A DNA stretch of 7,991 bases, taken from positions 1-7,991 of the forward strand of contig QNAR01000065.1 in the NCBI GenBank assembly GCA_003643975.1, given 5' to 3'. Source of the stretch: Thermotogae bacterium. Lineage in GTDB: Bacteria; Thermotogota; Thermotogae; Petrotogales; Kosmotogaceae. Made by a program: the position numbers and the translations under genes. Below the pieces are notes generated by a model that was not told where the DNA came from, did not search any database, and saw only the letters and a program-made list of their open reading frames with translations. Of the stretch, positions 1 through 6,005 are shown one piece after another. Each line of letters begins with the position of its first letter. Positions within the stretch are counted from its first letter, which is position 1.

Positions 1-1356
1 AGTGAGAATACCAGCTCTCTCTACAAACCAGCCCAGATCTGATTCAATATTCAAAAGCGCCGCGTAGATATCGTCCTTATATCCCAGTTGTTTAAAGTCA
101 GCTATGATACTTTCCAGGCGTTTGTAAAAGTCCGATAACTCCTCGGGTTTTTCCGCTTCAGTTGGCTTTATGTTTGGACCTTCAAGAGCTTTTTCAATCA
201 CCGATTTTAACGACCTCAGTCTTCCAGATTCAGGAACAAGTATCGGTATCGCTACTGACATGGATTCGCGTAACTCAGCTCTACCAGCAAGAGATTGTTC
301 AATAAATTTCTCCTTCTGGCTGATTTCATTCTCAACATCTGAAAGTTCTTCTATCGCTGCACTATAATCGGTATAATCTGTCCCGAGAGCTTTAGTCTTT
401 GCAGTTTTCAATTCATCTTTTAACTGCTTAAACAATGTCTCAATTTCATCCCAGCTGGCTTTTGCAGCTTTAAAAGAGTTATAAAGCCCTTCTCTTTCGT
501 TTTTTATCTTTCCAGATAGATCTTCAGGAAGATCTTTTTCTAACCTGCTGATATATTTTCTTATGAACTTATAATATTCGTTTTTTCTCCATTGGCTGTA
601 TTCAGCACCGTTTGTCGAGATGTATTCAGAGGTTCTCGAAAGACTTTCAAGAACCTCAGACTTCATCTCAAAGTCGAGGTCATCCAATAAACTGGATAAA
701 TTCGTGGCAGCGTTCAAAATCCCAATCCGCATTTTGTCAAAATCTCGCAAAAAGGATTTTAATTTTAGGGCGTCATCGAGCTTAACATTGTCCAGAAAGA
801 AGATAAATTCACCATTAGTTGATGGTTTTAAAGAGGAAAGAATTTCAAGAGCCGCTGCCGATTTTACATTGTCATCTTCTGCATTCTTGAGTTCTTCGAG
901 CTTTTCGTCGATTAGCTTAAGATCTTCTTCCCTCAGTCGATTTAAAGCTAAAATCATTTTCTTATCAATATCAGCACCAAGGACTTCATCTGCGCTTGCA
1001 AAAGAAGTGCCAAGATCAGAAGCGATTTGCTTTGATTCTGACATCAGAGCCTCAAATTTGTTGAGATATTTCTCTACGGTGTTGTTGATCGACTTCTCGC
1101 TTTTATCCCTGAACCGCCCGAGTTTGTAGGTTGCTTCCTGAATATCAAGGATAAGTCTTTGCACGCTGCGCTCGGGGAATAACAAGTTCTTATAGTGTTG
1201 CAAAGTAACCCTGGTGGAAAATAAATTTGGAGAAAAGGCGGCCTGGTCGCGCCTTACAGAAGTTGATATTAGCCATACCATTGGAAAGAGAACTACCGCG
1301 ATTACTATTATAAGGATAAGATGCCTTAGCCAGTATCTTTTCTTTTCAATAGTCAT
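1..1356 (-). CDS. malG: Maltose/maltodextrin ABC transporter permease MalG, long-insert form (3' end beyond left edge)
   Basis: Inner-membrane channel subunit of a maltose-type ABC importer. The frame is open from an ATG at 1356 to the left edge: 452 codons with no stop. An SD (GAGGTG, 1365-1370) lies 8 nt before the ATG, and the ATG shares one base with the malF stop (TAATG). Residues 1-59 match the usual MalG start: a short cytoplasmic tail, one membrane helix at about 12-32, then TSVRRDQAAFSP and HYKNLL. In E. coli MalG (296 residues) the second helix follows soon after this point. Here about 390 residues of soluble, Glu/Lys/Asp-rich, mostly helical sequence follow, with coiled-coil-like stretches around 133-158, 293-318 and 330-358, and the permease core is still not reached. 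By topology this insert should lie outside the membrane. The core and its EAA loop must lie beyond the window. The family call rests on the N-terminus and the position after malE-malF. The role of the insert is unknown to me. Confidence 0.88.
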   Translation of the reverse strand, partial: MTIEKKRYWLRHLILIIVIAVVLFPMVWLISTSVRRDQAAFSPNLFSTRVTLQHYKNLLFPERSVQRLILDIQEATYKLGRFRDKSEKSINNTVEKYLNKFEALMSESKQIASDLGTSFASADEVLGADIDKKMILALNRLREEDLKLIDEKLEELKNAEDDNVKSAAALEILSSLKPSTNGEFIFFLDNVKLDDALKLKSFLRDFDKMRIGILNAATNLSSLLDDLDFEMKSEVLESLSRTSEYISTNGAEYSQWRKNEYYKFIRKYISRLEKDLPEDLSGKIKNEREGLYNSFKAAKASWDEIETLFKQLKDELKTAKTKALGTDYTDYSAAIEELSDVENEISQKEKFIEQSLAGRAELRESMSVAIPILVPESGRLRSLKSVIEKALEGPNIKPTEAEKPEELSDFYKRLESIIADFKQLGYKDDIYAALLNIESDLGWFVERAGILT

Positions 1357-3104
1357 TATCTGTTCACCTCTTCAAAAGCACCGGAGAGTTTGAAGTTCAA
1401 CCAACTCAATCCACCTACTATCACAAAAATGAGTATGGAAATTGCGCTGGCAAAGCCGAAATCTTGCCCTCTTCCCTCAAAGGCAAGTTTGTATGTATAT
1501 GAAATGAGTATGTCTGTTGCCCCTGCGGGTGTCGAGCTTCCTGGAATGGCTGGTCCTCCCCCGGTTAAAAGGTAAATCCCGACAAAATTGTTGAAATTGA
1601 ACGAAAAACTTCCCACGAGCAGCGGTGCCACCGCAATCATCAGCAATGGGAAGGTAATCTTCCTGAATCTCTGAAAACCTGTAGCACCATCTATTGACGC
1701 AGCTTCATAGAGCTCATCTGGAATGCTCTGAAGCGCCCCAAGTGTTATCGTCATCATGTAAGGAAACCCAAGCCATGTGTTCACAAGAAGAACAGCAACC
1801 TTTGCCCAAAAGGGATCACTCAGCCATTTTATTGGTTTTTCAGCCCCAAAAAGCCCCATTACAATAAATCTGTTTATAATGCCGTAGGTTTCGTTAAACA
1901 TACCGTTCTTCCATACCAGAACAGATATAAAAGCGGGAATGGCCCAGGGAATAATGAGCAATGTTCTATAGATTTTCGTCCCTTTTAGTTTTTTATCATT
2001 TAATACCAATGCAAGAATCAAACCTATTGTAAAGGTAAAAAGTACGCTTAATGCAGCCCAGGTGAAGGTCCAGATGAAGATTTTCACAAAAGGACCGCTG
2101 ATCCTTGGGTCCTTGAACATCTTCATGAAGTTCTTAAATCCGATATTTGAAATATAACCATCTACCGCAAATTCCTGACCATTATCATCTATATCGTAAA
2201 AATAACCATCTCTTTCAATCAATACCCTGCCAGTCTTTTTGTTGTAAACAACGTTTTTTTGAACGGCTCTTCCACTTTCAATAGAAGTTATGACTTTAAT
2301 CCCGTATTTTCTCTCCGAAGTTGCAAAATCCGTAAAGAGCCTGTTGGGATTCAGCCTTACTTGCTGTCCCATGGGGTTTGTGAATTCTGCATTTTTTAGC
2401 CAGATCCCCCTGATTTCGCTCAGATAAAAAGGCGCATTTGACTTTGTAGTTCTATCATCAGGAGAATAGAAATACATGTATTTCTCACCGCTGTTTGATA
2501 CCACCGATAGTATGCTGTTATCCTGAGAGGACCTCACTAATTGGTACAAAACTCCATTCACTGTTGCTCTGTCGTTCTTAACTGAAAACATTCGCGATTC
2601 AGCCAGAAGGATATTTCCTTCGGAATCTTTTTGGACCGCTACCGGCTTAGGTGCAATAAATAATTCATTGCTTGATAAGGAACGGAATATAATCATAAAA
2701 TCATCAGTTGGCTTGTAGTCTTTTAGCTTTACAAAGACAGAAAAACTGTATTCTTCTGGGTTTTCAGGTACATAATAGTAATTACTCAGCAGTTTCTGAA
2801 TAATCTGTGGCCTGGTGAAGAGATGCCCGGTTCCAAAGTTAGTAAAAGCGGTTTTAAAGGTATAGTACATGGGATAAATGGTCAAAATAAACAGCAATAT
2901 CATAGCGGGAATCATATACCTGTAAGGGTAACCTTTCGGATTGATGAGTACAAAGGCAATACTCACAAGCAAAACACCAAGAATAATTGCCAACCCATAA
3001 TTGGCATTTGCCCAAAGTAGTATGAGGCTCATCAACCCAAAAGCACCAAAAACAGAAAGCAAAATAAGAACAACTATAAACCCGAGAAGTTTTTTTGTAC
3101 TCAT
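1356..3104 (-). CDS. malF: Maltose/maltodextrin ABC transporter permease MalF
   Basis: Second channel subunit of the importer, 582 residues (E. coli MalF is 514). It shows the MalF layout: three N-terminal membrane helices (about 5-31, 36-54, 62-83), a large extracytoplasmic loop equivalent to the P2 domain (about 84-337), then five helices (about 338-368, 379-399, 434-456, 485-512, 550-571). The EAA loop that contacts the ATPase is at 467-488, with E467, A468, D472 and G473. Other MalF-typical stretches are VNTWLGFPYMM (441-451), SFNFNNFV (501-508) and AFEGRGQDFG (541-550), which closely follow E. coli MalF by eye. In E. coli the P2 loop grips MalE. Here it is about 250 residues, longer than in E. 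coli. The SD (GGAGG, 3112-3116) is 7 nt before the ATG. The stop overlaps the malG start by one base, so the two are probably translationally coupled. A strong hairpin lies just upstream. Confidence 0.96.
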   Translation of the reverse strand: MSTKKLLGFIVVLILLSVFGAFGLMSLILLWANANYGLAIILGVLLVSIAFVLINPKGYPYRYMIPAMILLFILTIYPMYYTFKTAFTNFGTGHLFTRPQIIQKLLSNYYYVPENPEEYSFSVFVKLKDYKPTDDFMIIFRSLSSNELFIAPKPVAVQKDSEGNILLAESRMFSVKNDRATVNGVLYQLVRSSQDNSILSVVSNSGEKYMYFYSPDDRTTKSNAPFYLSEIRGIWLKNAEFTNPMGQQVRLNPNRLFTDFATSERKYGIKVITSIESGRAVQKNVVYNKKTGRVLIERDGYFYDIDDNGQEFAVDGYISNIGFKNFMKMFKDPRISGPFVKIFIWTFTWAALSVLFTFTIGLILALVLNDKKLKGTKIYRTLLIIPWAIPAFISVLVWKNGMFNETYGIINRFIVMGLFGAEKPIKWLSDPFWAKVAVLLVNTWLGFPYMMTITLGALQSIPDELYEAASIDGATGFQRFRKITFPLLMIAVAPLLVGSFSFNFNNFVGIYLLTGGGPAIPGSSTPAGATDILISYTYKLAFEGRGQDFGFASAISILIFVIVGGLSWLNFKLSGAFEEVNR

Positions 3105-3111
3105 TTTAATG

Positions 3112-3116
3112 CCTCC
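3112..3116 (-). promoter_or_regulatory. malF ribosome binding site next to the spacer hairpin
   Basis: GGAGG on the minus strand, 7 nt before the malF ATG. It sits only 3 nt beyond the 3' arm (3120-3125) of the outer stem of the spacer hairpin. Ribosome access to malF could therefore depend on that fold; this is inference. Confidence 0.75.
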
Positions 3117-3119
3117 GAA

Positions 3120-3162
3120 CGTTATGATTAAACGCGGGGCTTAAAGGCCCCGCGAAATAACG
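3120..3162 (-). promoter_or_regulatory. Intercistronic hairpin between malE and malF
   Basis: A perfect 8-bp GC-rich inverted repeat pairs 3133-3140 (CGCGGGGC) with 3147-3154 (GCCCCGCG) around a 6-nt loop. An outer 6-bp repeat (CGTTAT at 3120-3125, ATAACG at 3157-3162) extends the fold across an internal loop of 7 and 2 nt. On the transcribed strand the core stem is followed by TTTAATC rather than a real T-run, so it is not a strong intrinsic terminator. The position, after the binding-protein gene and before the permease genes, fits a partial terminator or a 3'-end stabiliser that keeps MalE more abundant than MalF and MalG. The function is inferred; the pairing is seen directly. Confidence 0.8.
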
Positions 3163-3188
3163 CATTTCTTGAAATCACAGCTCAAATA

Positions 3189-4379
3189 TTATTCACCAAT
3201 GGCCGATTTGATCTTTTCAACCGCAGAGTTGAGAGCATTTTCGACAGTATCCTGATCATTGATAACGATGCTAAGTGCATCGCCCATGGCACCCCAAACA
3301 GAAGCCATTTCAGGTACATTAGGCATAGGTGTTCCCACGGAAGCGCTTTTGGAGAACTGAAGTACATCGTAAAGCTCAGGTCCAGCGTCTTTTGAAATGT
3401 ATTCAAAGACGTCTTCTCTTACAGTTCCTCTTCTTTCACCAACGAACATACCGTACTGACCATCAAAACTTCCAATGTAGTTGACAGCGAATTCAATGGC
3501 TTCGAGCTTGTTCTTGGATTTTGCATTGACCATGAACCCCTGAACTCCTACAAAGGGCTTGGGAGTTGTACCGGGTTCCAGTTCGATTTCACTAAATGGA
3601 ATGATTCCATAGTCTATACCTGCATCCCTGTAATGAGGAGTTGCCCAAGGGCCATTCACTATGAATGCAGCAAGTCCGTCTTTGAAGAGGGAGTCCATGA
3701 GATTGTAATTGGCACCTTGAGGGATAAGCCCATCGTCGAACCATTTCTTGATAAGACTGACCCCTTTAATTGCACCTTCGTTGTTGAGCCCTATATCATT
3801 CACATCAAGACCACTTTCAGTGCTTTTGAAGATATAGCCACCATAACCAGCTATAAAGGGGAATGAGAAATAGAAGTTGCCAGCATCGTAAACAAAACCA
3901 ACTACTTCATCATCTGCAACCTCCGCGGCCATCTGTTCGAGCTCATCAATTGTTTTTGGCGCTTCTTCAATAAGATCTTTGTTATAAATGATACCGATGG
4001 ATTCAATAGTATATGGAACGCCATAGAGTTTCCCCTGGTAGCTAAAAGCATCGAGGGACACTTCGTAGTACTGATCGGCATCAGGAAGGAACGGGATGGG
4101 CTCAAGAAGCCCGTTCGCAGCGAGTTCCCCTACCCAGTCATGTGCACCAACAATTATATCGGGACCTTCTCCAGCAGGAGCGGCTGTGAGGAATTTGGAT
4201 TTGATGTCACCGAAATTAACCTGCTGAATTTCCACTTCAATACCGTAGTCCCTTTCAAAGTCAGCAGCCAATTTTTGAAGAGCTGGTATCTGATTTTCTG
4301 AAGACCAGATGACGATTTTTGCACTGAGAAGAGATGCTACTGCAAAAACAATCATTAACACGAGAGCAAGTTTCTTCAT
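3189..4379 (-). CDS. malE: Maltose/maltodextrin-binding protein MalE
   Basis: Extracytoplasmic solute-binding protein of the importer, 396 residues. Residues 1-20 are a classic signal peptide (KK, hydrophobic core, SLLSA then K21). There is no lipobox cysteine, so it is secreted rather than lipid-anchored. The mature protein follows the Thermotoga-type MalE pattern: IVIWSSENQ (22-30), VNFGDIKSKF (54-63), AAPAGEGPDIIVGAHDW (66-82), GKLYGVPY (116-123), FVGVQGFMVNAKSKNK (276-291), and TPMPNVPEM then W362 near the end. By eye, W245 (in NGPW), Y170 and W362 line up with sugar-stacking aromatics W230, Y155 and W340 of E. coli MalE, which supports a malto-oligosaccharide ligand. Mannan oligosaccharides are a possible alternative. 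A strong SD (AAGGGAGGT, 4387-4395) is 7 nt before the ATG. It is the first gene of the operon, with its own promoter upstream. Confidence 0.95.
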   Translation of the reverse strand: MKKLALVLMIVFAVASLLSAKIVIWSSENQIPALQKLAADFERDYGIEVEIQQVNFGDIKSKFLTAAPAGEGPDIIVGAHDWVGELAANGLLEPIPFLPDADQYYEVSLDAFSYQGKLYGVPYTIESIGIIYNKDLIEEAPKTIDELEQMAAEVADDEVVGFVYDAGNFYFSFPFIAGYGGYIFKSTESGLDVNDIGLNNEGAIKGVSLIKKWFDDGLIPQGANYNLMDSLFKDGLAAFIVNGPWATPHYRDAGIDYGIIPFSEIELEPGTTPKPFVGVQGFMVNAKSKNKLEAIEFAVNYIGSFDGQYGMFVGERRGTVREDVFEYISKDAGPELYDVLQFSKSASVGTPMPNVPEMASVWGAMGDALSIVINDQDTVENALNSAVEKIKSAIGE

Positions 4380-4386
4380 TCTTTCG

Positions 4387-4395
4387 ACCTCCCTT
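4387..4395 (-). promoter_or_regulatory. malE ribosome binding site
   Basis: AAGGGAGGT on the minus strand, a near-perfect match to the anti-SD sequence, 7 nt from the malE ATG at 4379. It is longer than the SD of malG (GAGGTG), which fits the high demand for binding protein. Confidence 0.85.
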
Positions 4396-4405
4396 ATATT
4401 AATTT

Positions 4406-4418
4406 AGGCAAATTGCCT
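4406..4418. promoter_or_regulatory. 13-bp palindrome in the malE leader, candidate operator
   Basis: AGGCAAATTGCCT is a perfect inverted repeat of 6-bp arms around one central base. It lies about 55-67 nt downstream of the predicted malE transcription start and 27 nt before the ATG. A one-base loop cannot form a stable RNA hairpin, so a protein operator is more likely than an RNA structure. A sugar-responsive repressor is the natural guess, but no regulator gene lies in the window. The same bases 4410-4415 can also pair with 4424-4429 (AAATTG with CAATTT) as a weak alternative stem. Confidence 0.4.
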
Positions 4419-4479
4419 CAATACAATTTTATCAATTTCTCCAGAAGGGCAACATGATAATGCTTACTTCCTACTTATG

Positions 4480-4488
4480 ATTATACCA
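4480..4488 (-). promoter_or_regulatory. Extended -10 promoter for the malEFG operon
   Basis: TGGTATAAT on the minus strand combines a perfect -10 hexamer (TATAAT, 4480-4485) with the TGn extension. No good -35 hexamer is found at 16-18 bp, where the sequence reads about GGAGAT, and an extended -10 can compensate for that. A run of seven T lies directly upstream (4488-4494 on this strand). The predicted start is near 4473, giving a malE leader of about 93 nt that contains the 13-bp palindrome and the SD. Confidence 0.72.
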
Positions 4489-4554
4489 AAAAAACGGTAA
4501 ATATCTCCGATTATCAATCAATTATTTTCCTATGCTTCTTCTAACTACGCCTTT

Positions 4555-5955
4555 CTACACGGGATATACAATAGCTGTATCAGAAAAATCAGATATCAAC
4601 GAGAAATCAATTCCCAGTTCTTTCTCATATTTGCCAACCAGATATTTTCTTCCCACTTCTCCCAATAAAAGGAGTATCAACAAATCCTCGTCTGATTTTG
4701 CGATGGTCTTGAATTTCTCTCTTGAGCTTAAAACCTCTGGCTCAATATAATCCGCTGCTCTACCTGTAATAGCCTTGCTGCCTTTAGATTCAATGCGGTT
4801 TTTTAGTTCTGGATTCACAGGTGCCGGGGGAGTGCCGTAATAACCCAGCACATATTTCTCGGTTTCTTTCGTTATGATTTTGTAGCGTTCACCGGTAAGC
4901 ACATTCAAAACAGCCTGGACGCCAACAATCTGGGAAGTTGGGGTGACAAGTGGAGGATAACCAAGATCTTTCCTTACTTTCGGTACCTCATCAAGCACCT
5001 CTTCCAGCTTATCAAGGGCCTTCTGGGATTTTAATTGGTTGATCATGTTGGAATACATGCCACCCGGGATTTGGTTGGTTAACACCTCTGGTTTGATGGT
5101 TAACAACGATACATCGTGATCGGCATGTTTTGCCCTAACTGTTGAGAAATAGTCACTAATGGTTTTGAGAAGTTTTAAGTTTGGTTTATCAGCGTATCCG
5201 AGACTGTTCATGGATACCCACAAACTTTCAACAGCCGGTTGTGATGTACCATATGCCAGAGCACTTATTGCCGTATCCATGATTTCAGCGCCCGCTTCTG
5301 CTGCAGCTAGATAGGTGAGATCTGCCAGCCCGGTTGTGAAATGTGCGTGTATTTCAAGAGGTAATGGGCAATTCTGCTTTATGCTCTTGACCAGTCTCTT
5401 TGCCTCTCCAGGGGTGAGAAGTCCCGCCATATCTTTAATACACAAAGAATCCGCGTGCAACTCTTCGTATGCACTTTTAGCAAGGCTTGTAAAATATTCA
5501 ACATTGTGTACAGGGCTGGTAGTATAAGATATGGCAACTTGTAGATGCATTTTGTGCTTTTTTACTTCTCTACTTGCTTTTTCCAGATTTCTAAAATCAT
5601 TGAGAGCATCAAATACCCTGACTATGTCCATCCCATGGTCAGCTACTTTTTTCACAAAGAGTTCCACAACATCATCGGCATAATGACGATACCCCAGAAG
5701 GTTCTGACCGCGTAAAAGCATTTGAATCTTTGTCTTCCTAAATTGTTCTCTTATCCTATCAAGCCTTTCCCACGGATCCTCACCAAGGTAACGGACCGAA
5801 ACGTCGAAAGTTGCCCCTCCCCATATTTCAACACTGTTATACCCCACCTCATCTATAAGCGAAGCGACCCCGACAAGCTCTTCGGTTGTCAATCTTGTCG
5901 CAAGTAATGACTGATGTGCATCTCTCAAGGTCGTATCTGTAAATCGGACTTTCAT
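4555..5955 (-). CDS. oadA: Biotin-dependent carboxyltransferase subunit (oxaloacetate decarboxylase alpha / pyruvate carboxylase subunit B type), lacking biotin domain
   Basis: Cytoplasmic enzyme subunit that would move a carboxyl group between oxaloacetate (or a related acid) and biotin on a separate carrier protein. It has 466 residues from the ATG at 5955. Residues 5-22 are the family opening FTDTTLRDAHQSLLATR, with metal ligand D7. CIKDMAG (172-178) holds the metal-bound lysine K174. IHAHFTTG (202-209) holds metal ligands H203 and H205. TGERYKIITKE (354-364) and YYGTPPAPVNPE (372-383) are typical of the second conserved (PYC_OADA) region. The C-terminus ends in YPV and has no Ala/Pro linker or MKM biotin site, which full-length OadA of about 590 residues carries. 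Biotin carrier and carboxylase or membrane partners are not in the window. Which acid it uses cannot be decided from this sequence; a transcarboxylase subunit is an alternative. Start choice: an in-frame TTG at 5961 is only 1 nt from the SD, while the ATG at 5955 is 7 nt away. Confidence 0.9.
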   Translation of the reverse strand: MKVRFTDTTLRDAHQSLLATRLTTEELVGVASLIDEVGYNSVEIWGGATFDVSVRYLGEDPWERLDRIREQFRKTKIQMLLRGQNLLGYRHYADDVVELFVKKVADHGMDIVRVFDALNDFRNLEKASREVKKHKMHLQVAISYTTSPVHNVEYFTSLAKSAYEELHADSLCIKDMAGLLTPGEAKRLVKSIKQNCPLPLEIHAHFTTGLADLTYLAAAEAGAEIMDTAISALAYGTSQPAVESLWVSMNSLGYADKPNLKLLKTISDYFSTVRAKHADHDVSLLTIKPEVLTNQIPGGMYSNMINQLKSQKALDKLEEVLDEVPKVRKDLGYPPLVTPTSQIVGVQAVLNVLTGERYKIITKETEKYVLGYYGTPPAPVNPELKNRIESKGSKAITGRAADYIEPEVLSSREKFKTIAKSDEDLLILLLLGEVGRKYLVGKYEKELGIDFSLISDFSDTAIVYPV

Positions 5956-6005
5956 CTTCAAGCCTCCTTTCTGTTGTACAATTAATAGGATAGGAGGGAG
6001 ATGTT
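5956..6005. other. 50-bp divergent spacer between oadA and mnmG
   Basis: Both flanking genes start here, facing away from each other, and both SD sequences lie inside (5963-5967 minus, 5993-5997 plus). About 25 bp remain between them. They contain the palindrome TTGTACAA (5974-5981) and a plus-strand -10-like TACAAT (5977-5982) without a good -35. I cannot assign either promoter with confidence. If they are local, they must overlap each other or the opposite gene's start. Confidence 0.5.
5963..5967 (-). promoter_or_regulatory. Ribosome binding site deciding the carboxyltransferase start
   Basis: AAAGGAGG on the minus strand (core GGAGG at 5963-5967). It leaves 7 nt to the ATG at 5955 but 1 nt to the upstream in-frame TTG at 5961, so initiation at the ATG is strongly favoured and the protein starts MKVRFTDT. 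Confidence 0.85.

Larger units (their letters stand above)
4380..4554. other. Intergenic region upstream of malE
   Basis: These 175 AT-rich bases separate the carboxyltransferase stop from malE. They hold the malE SD, the palindrome and the extended -10 promoter. I see no stem followed by a T-run that would terminate the carboxyltransferase transcript. The only weak candidate, TACC/GGTA around a T-run, overlaps the promoter and is too short. No small gene is supported here. Confidence 0.6.

Noticed and set aside
620..1129. A 169-codon plus-strand open frame rich in Ser, Leu and Arg
   Set aside because: It lies wholly antisense to malG, whose minus-strand frame is open for 452 codons with a good SD and a recognisable MalG start. 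The Ser-rich composition is what the complement of Lys/Glu-rich coding gives.
3133..3154. Spacer hairpin as a full intrinsic terminator of malE
   Set aside because: The stem is strong, but the following bases on the transcribed strand are TTTAATC, not a T-run, and malF-malG have no other visible promoter before them.
3182..3406. A 74-codon minus-strand frame at the end of malE
   Set aside because: It overlaps malE in another frame, has no SD that I can see, and encodes no recognisable protein, while malE matches its family to the last residue.
4488..4500. T-run at 4488-4494 with TACC/GGTA as a terminator for the carboxyltransferase gene
   Set aside because: The arms are only 4 bp, the T-run lies in the loop rather than after the stem, and the right arm is part of the malE -10 element.
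5977..5982. TACAAT as the mnmG promoter
   Set aside because: It is a plausible -10, but no -35 at 16-18 bp and no correctly spaced TGn extension, so it is not listed as a promoter.
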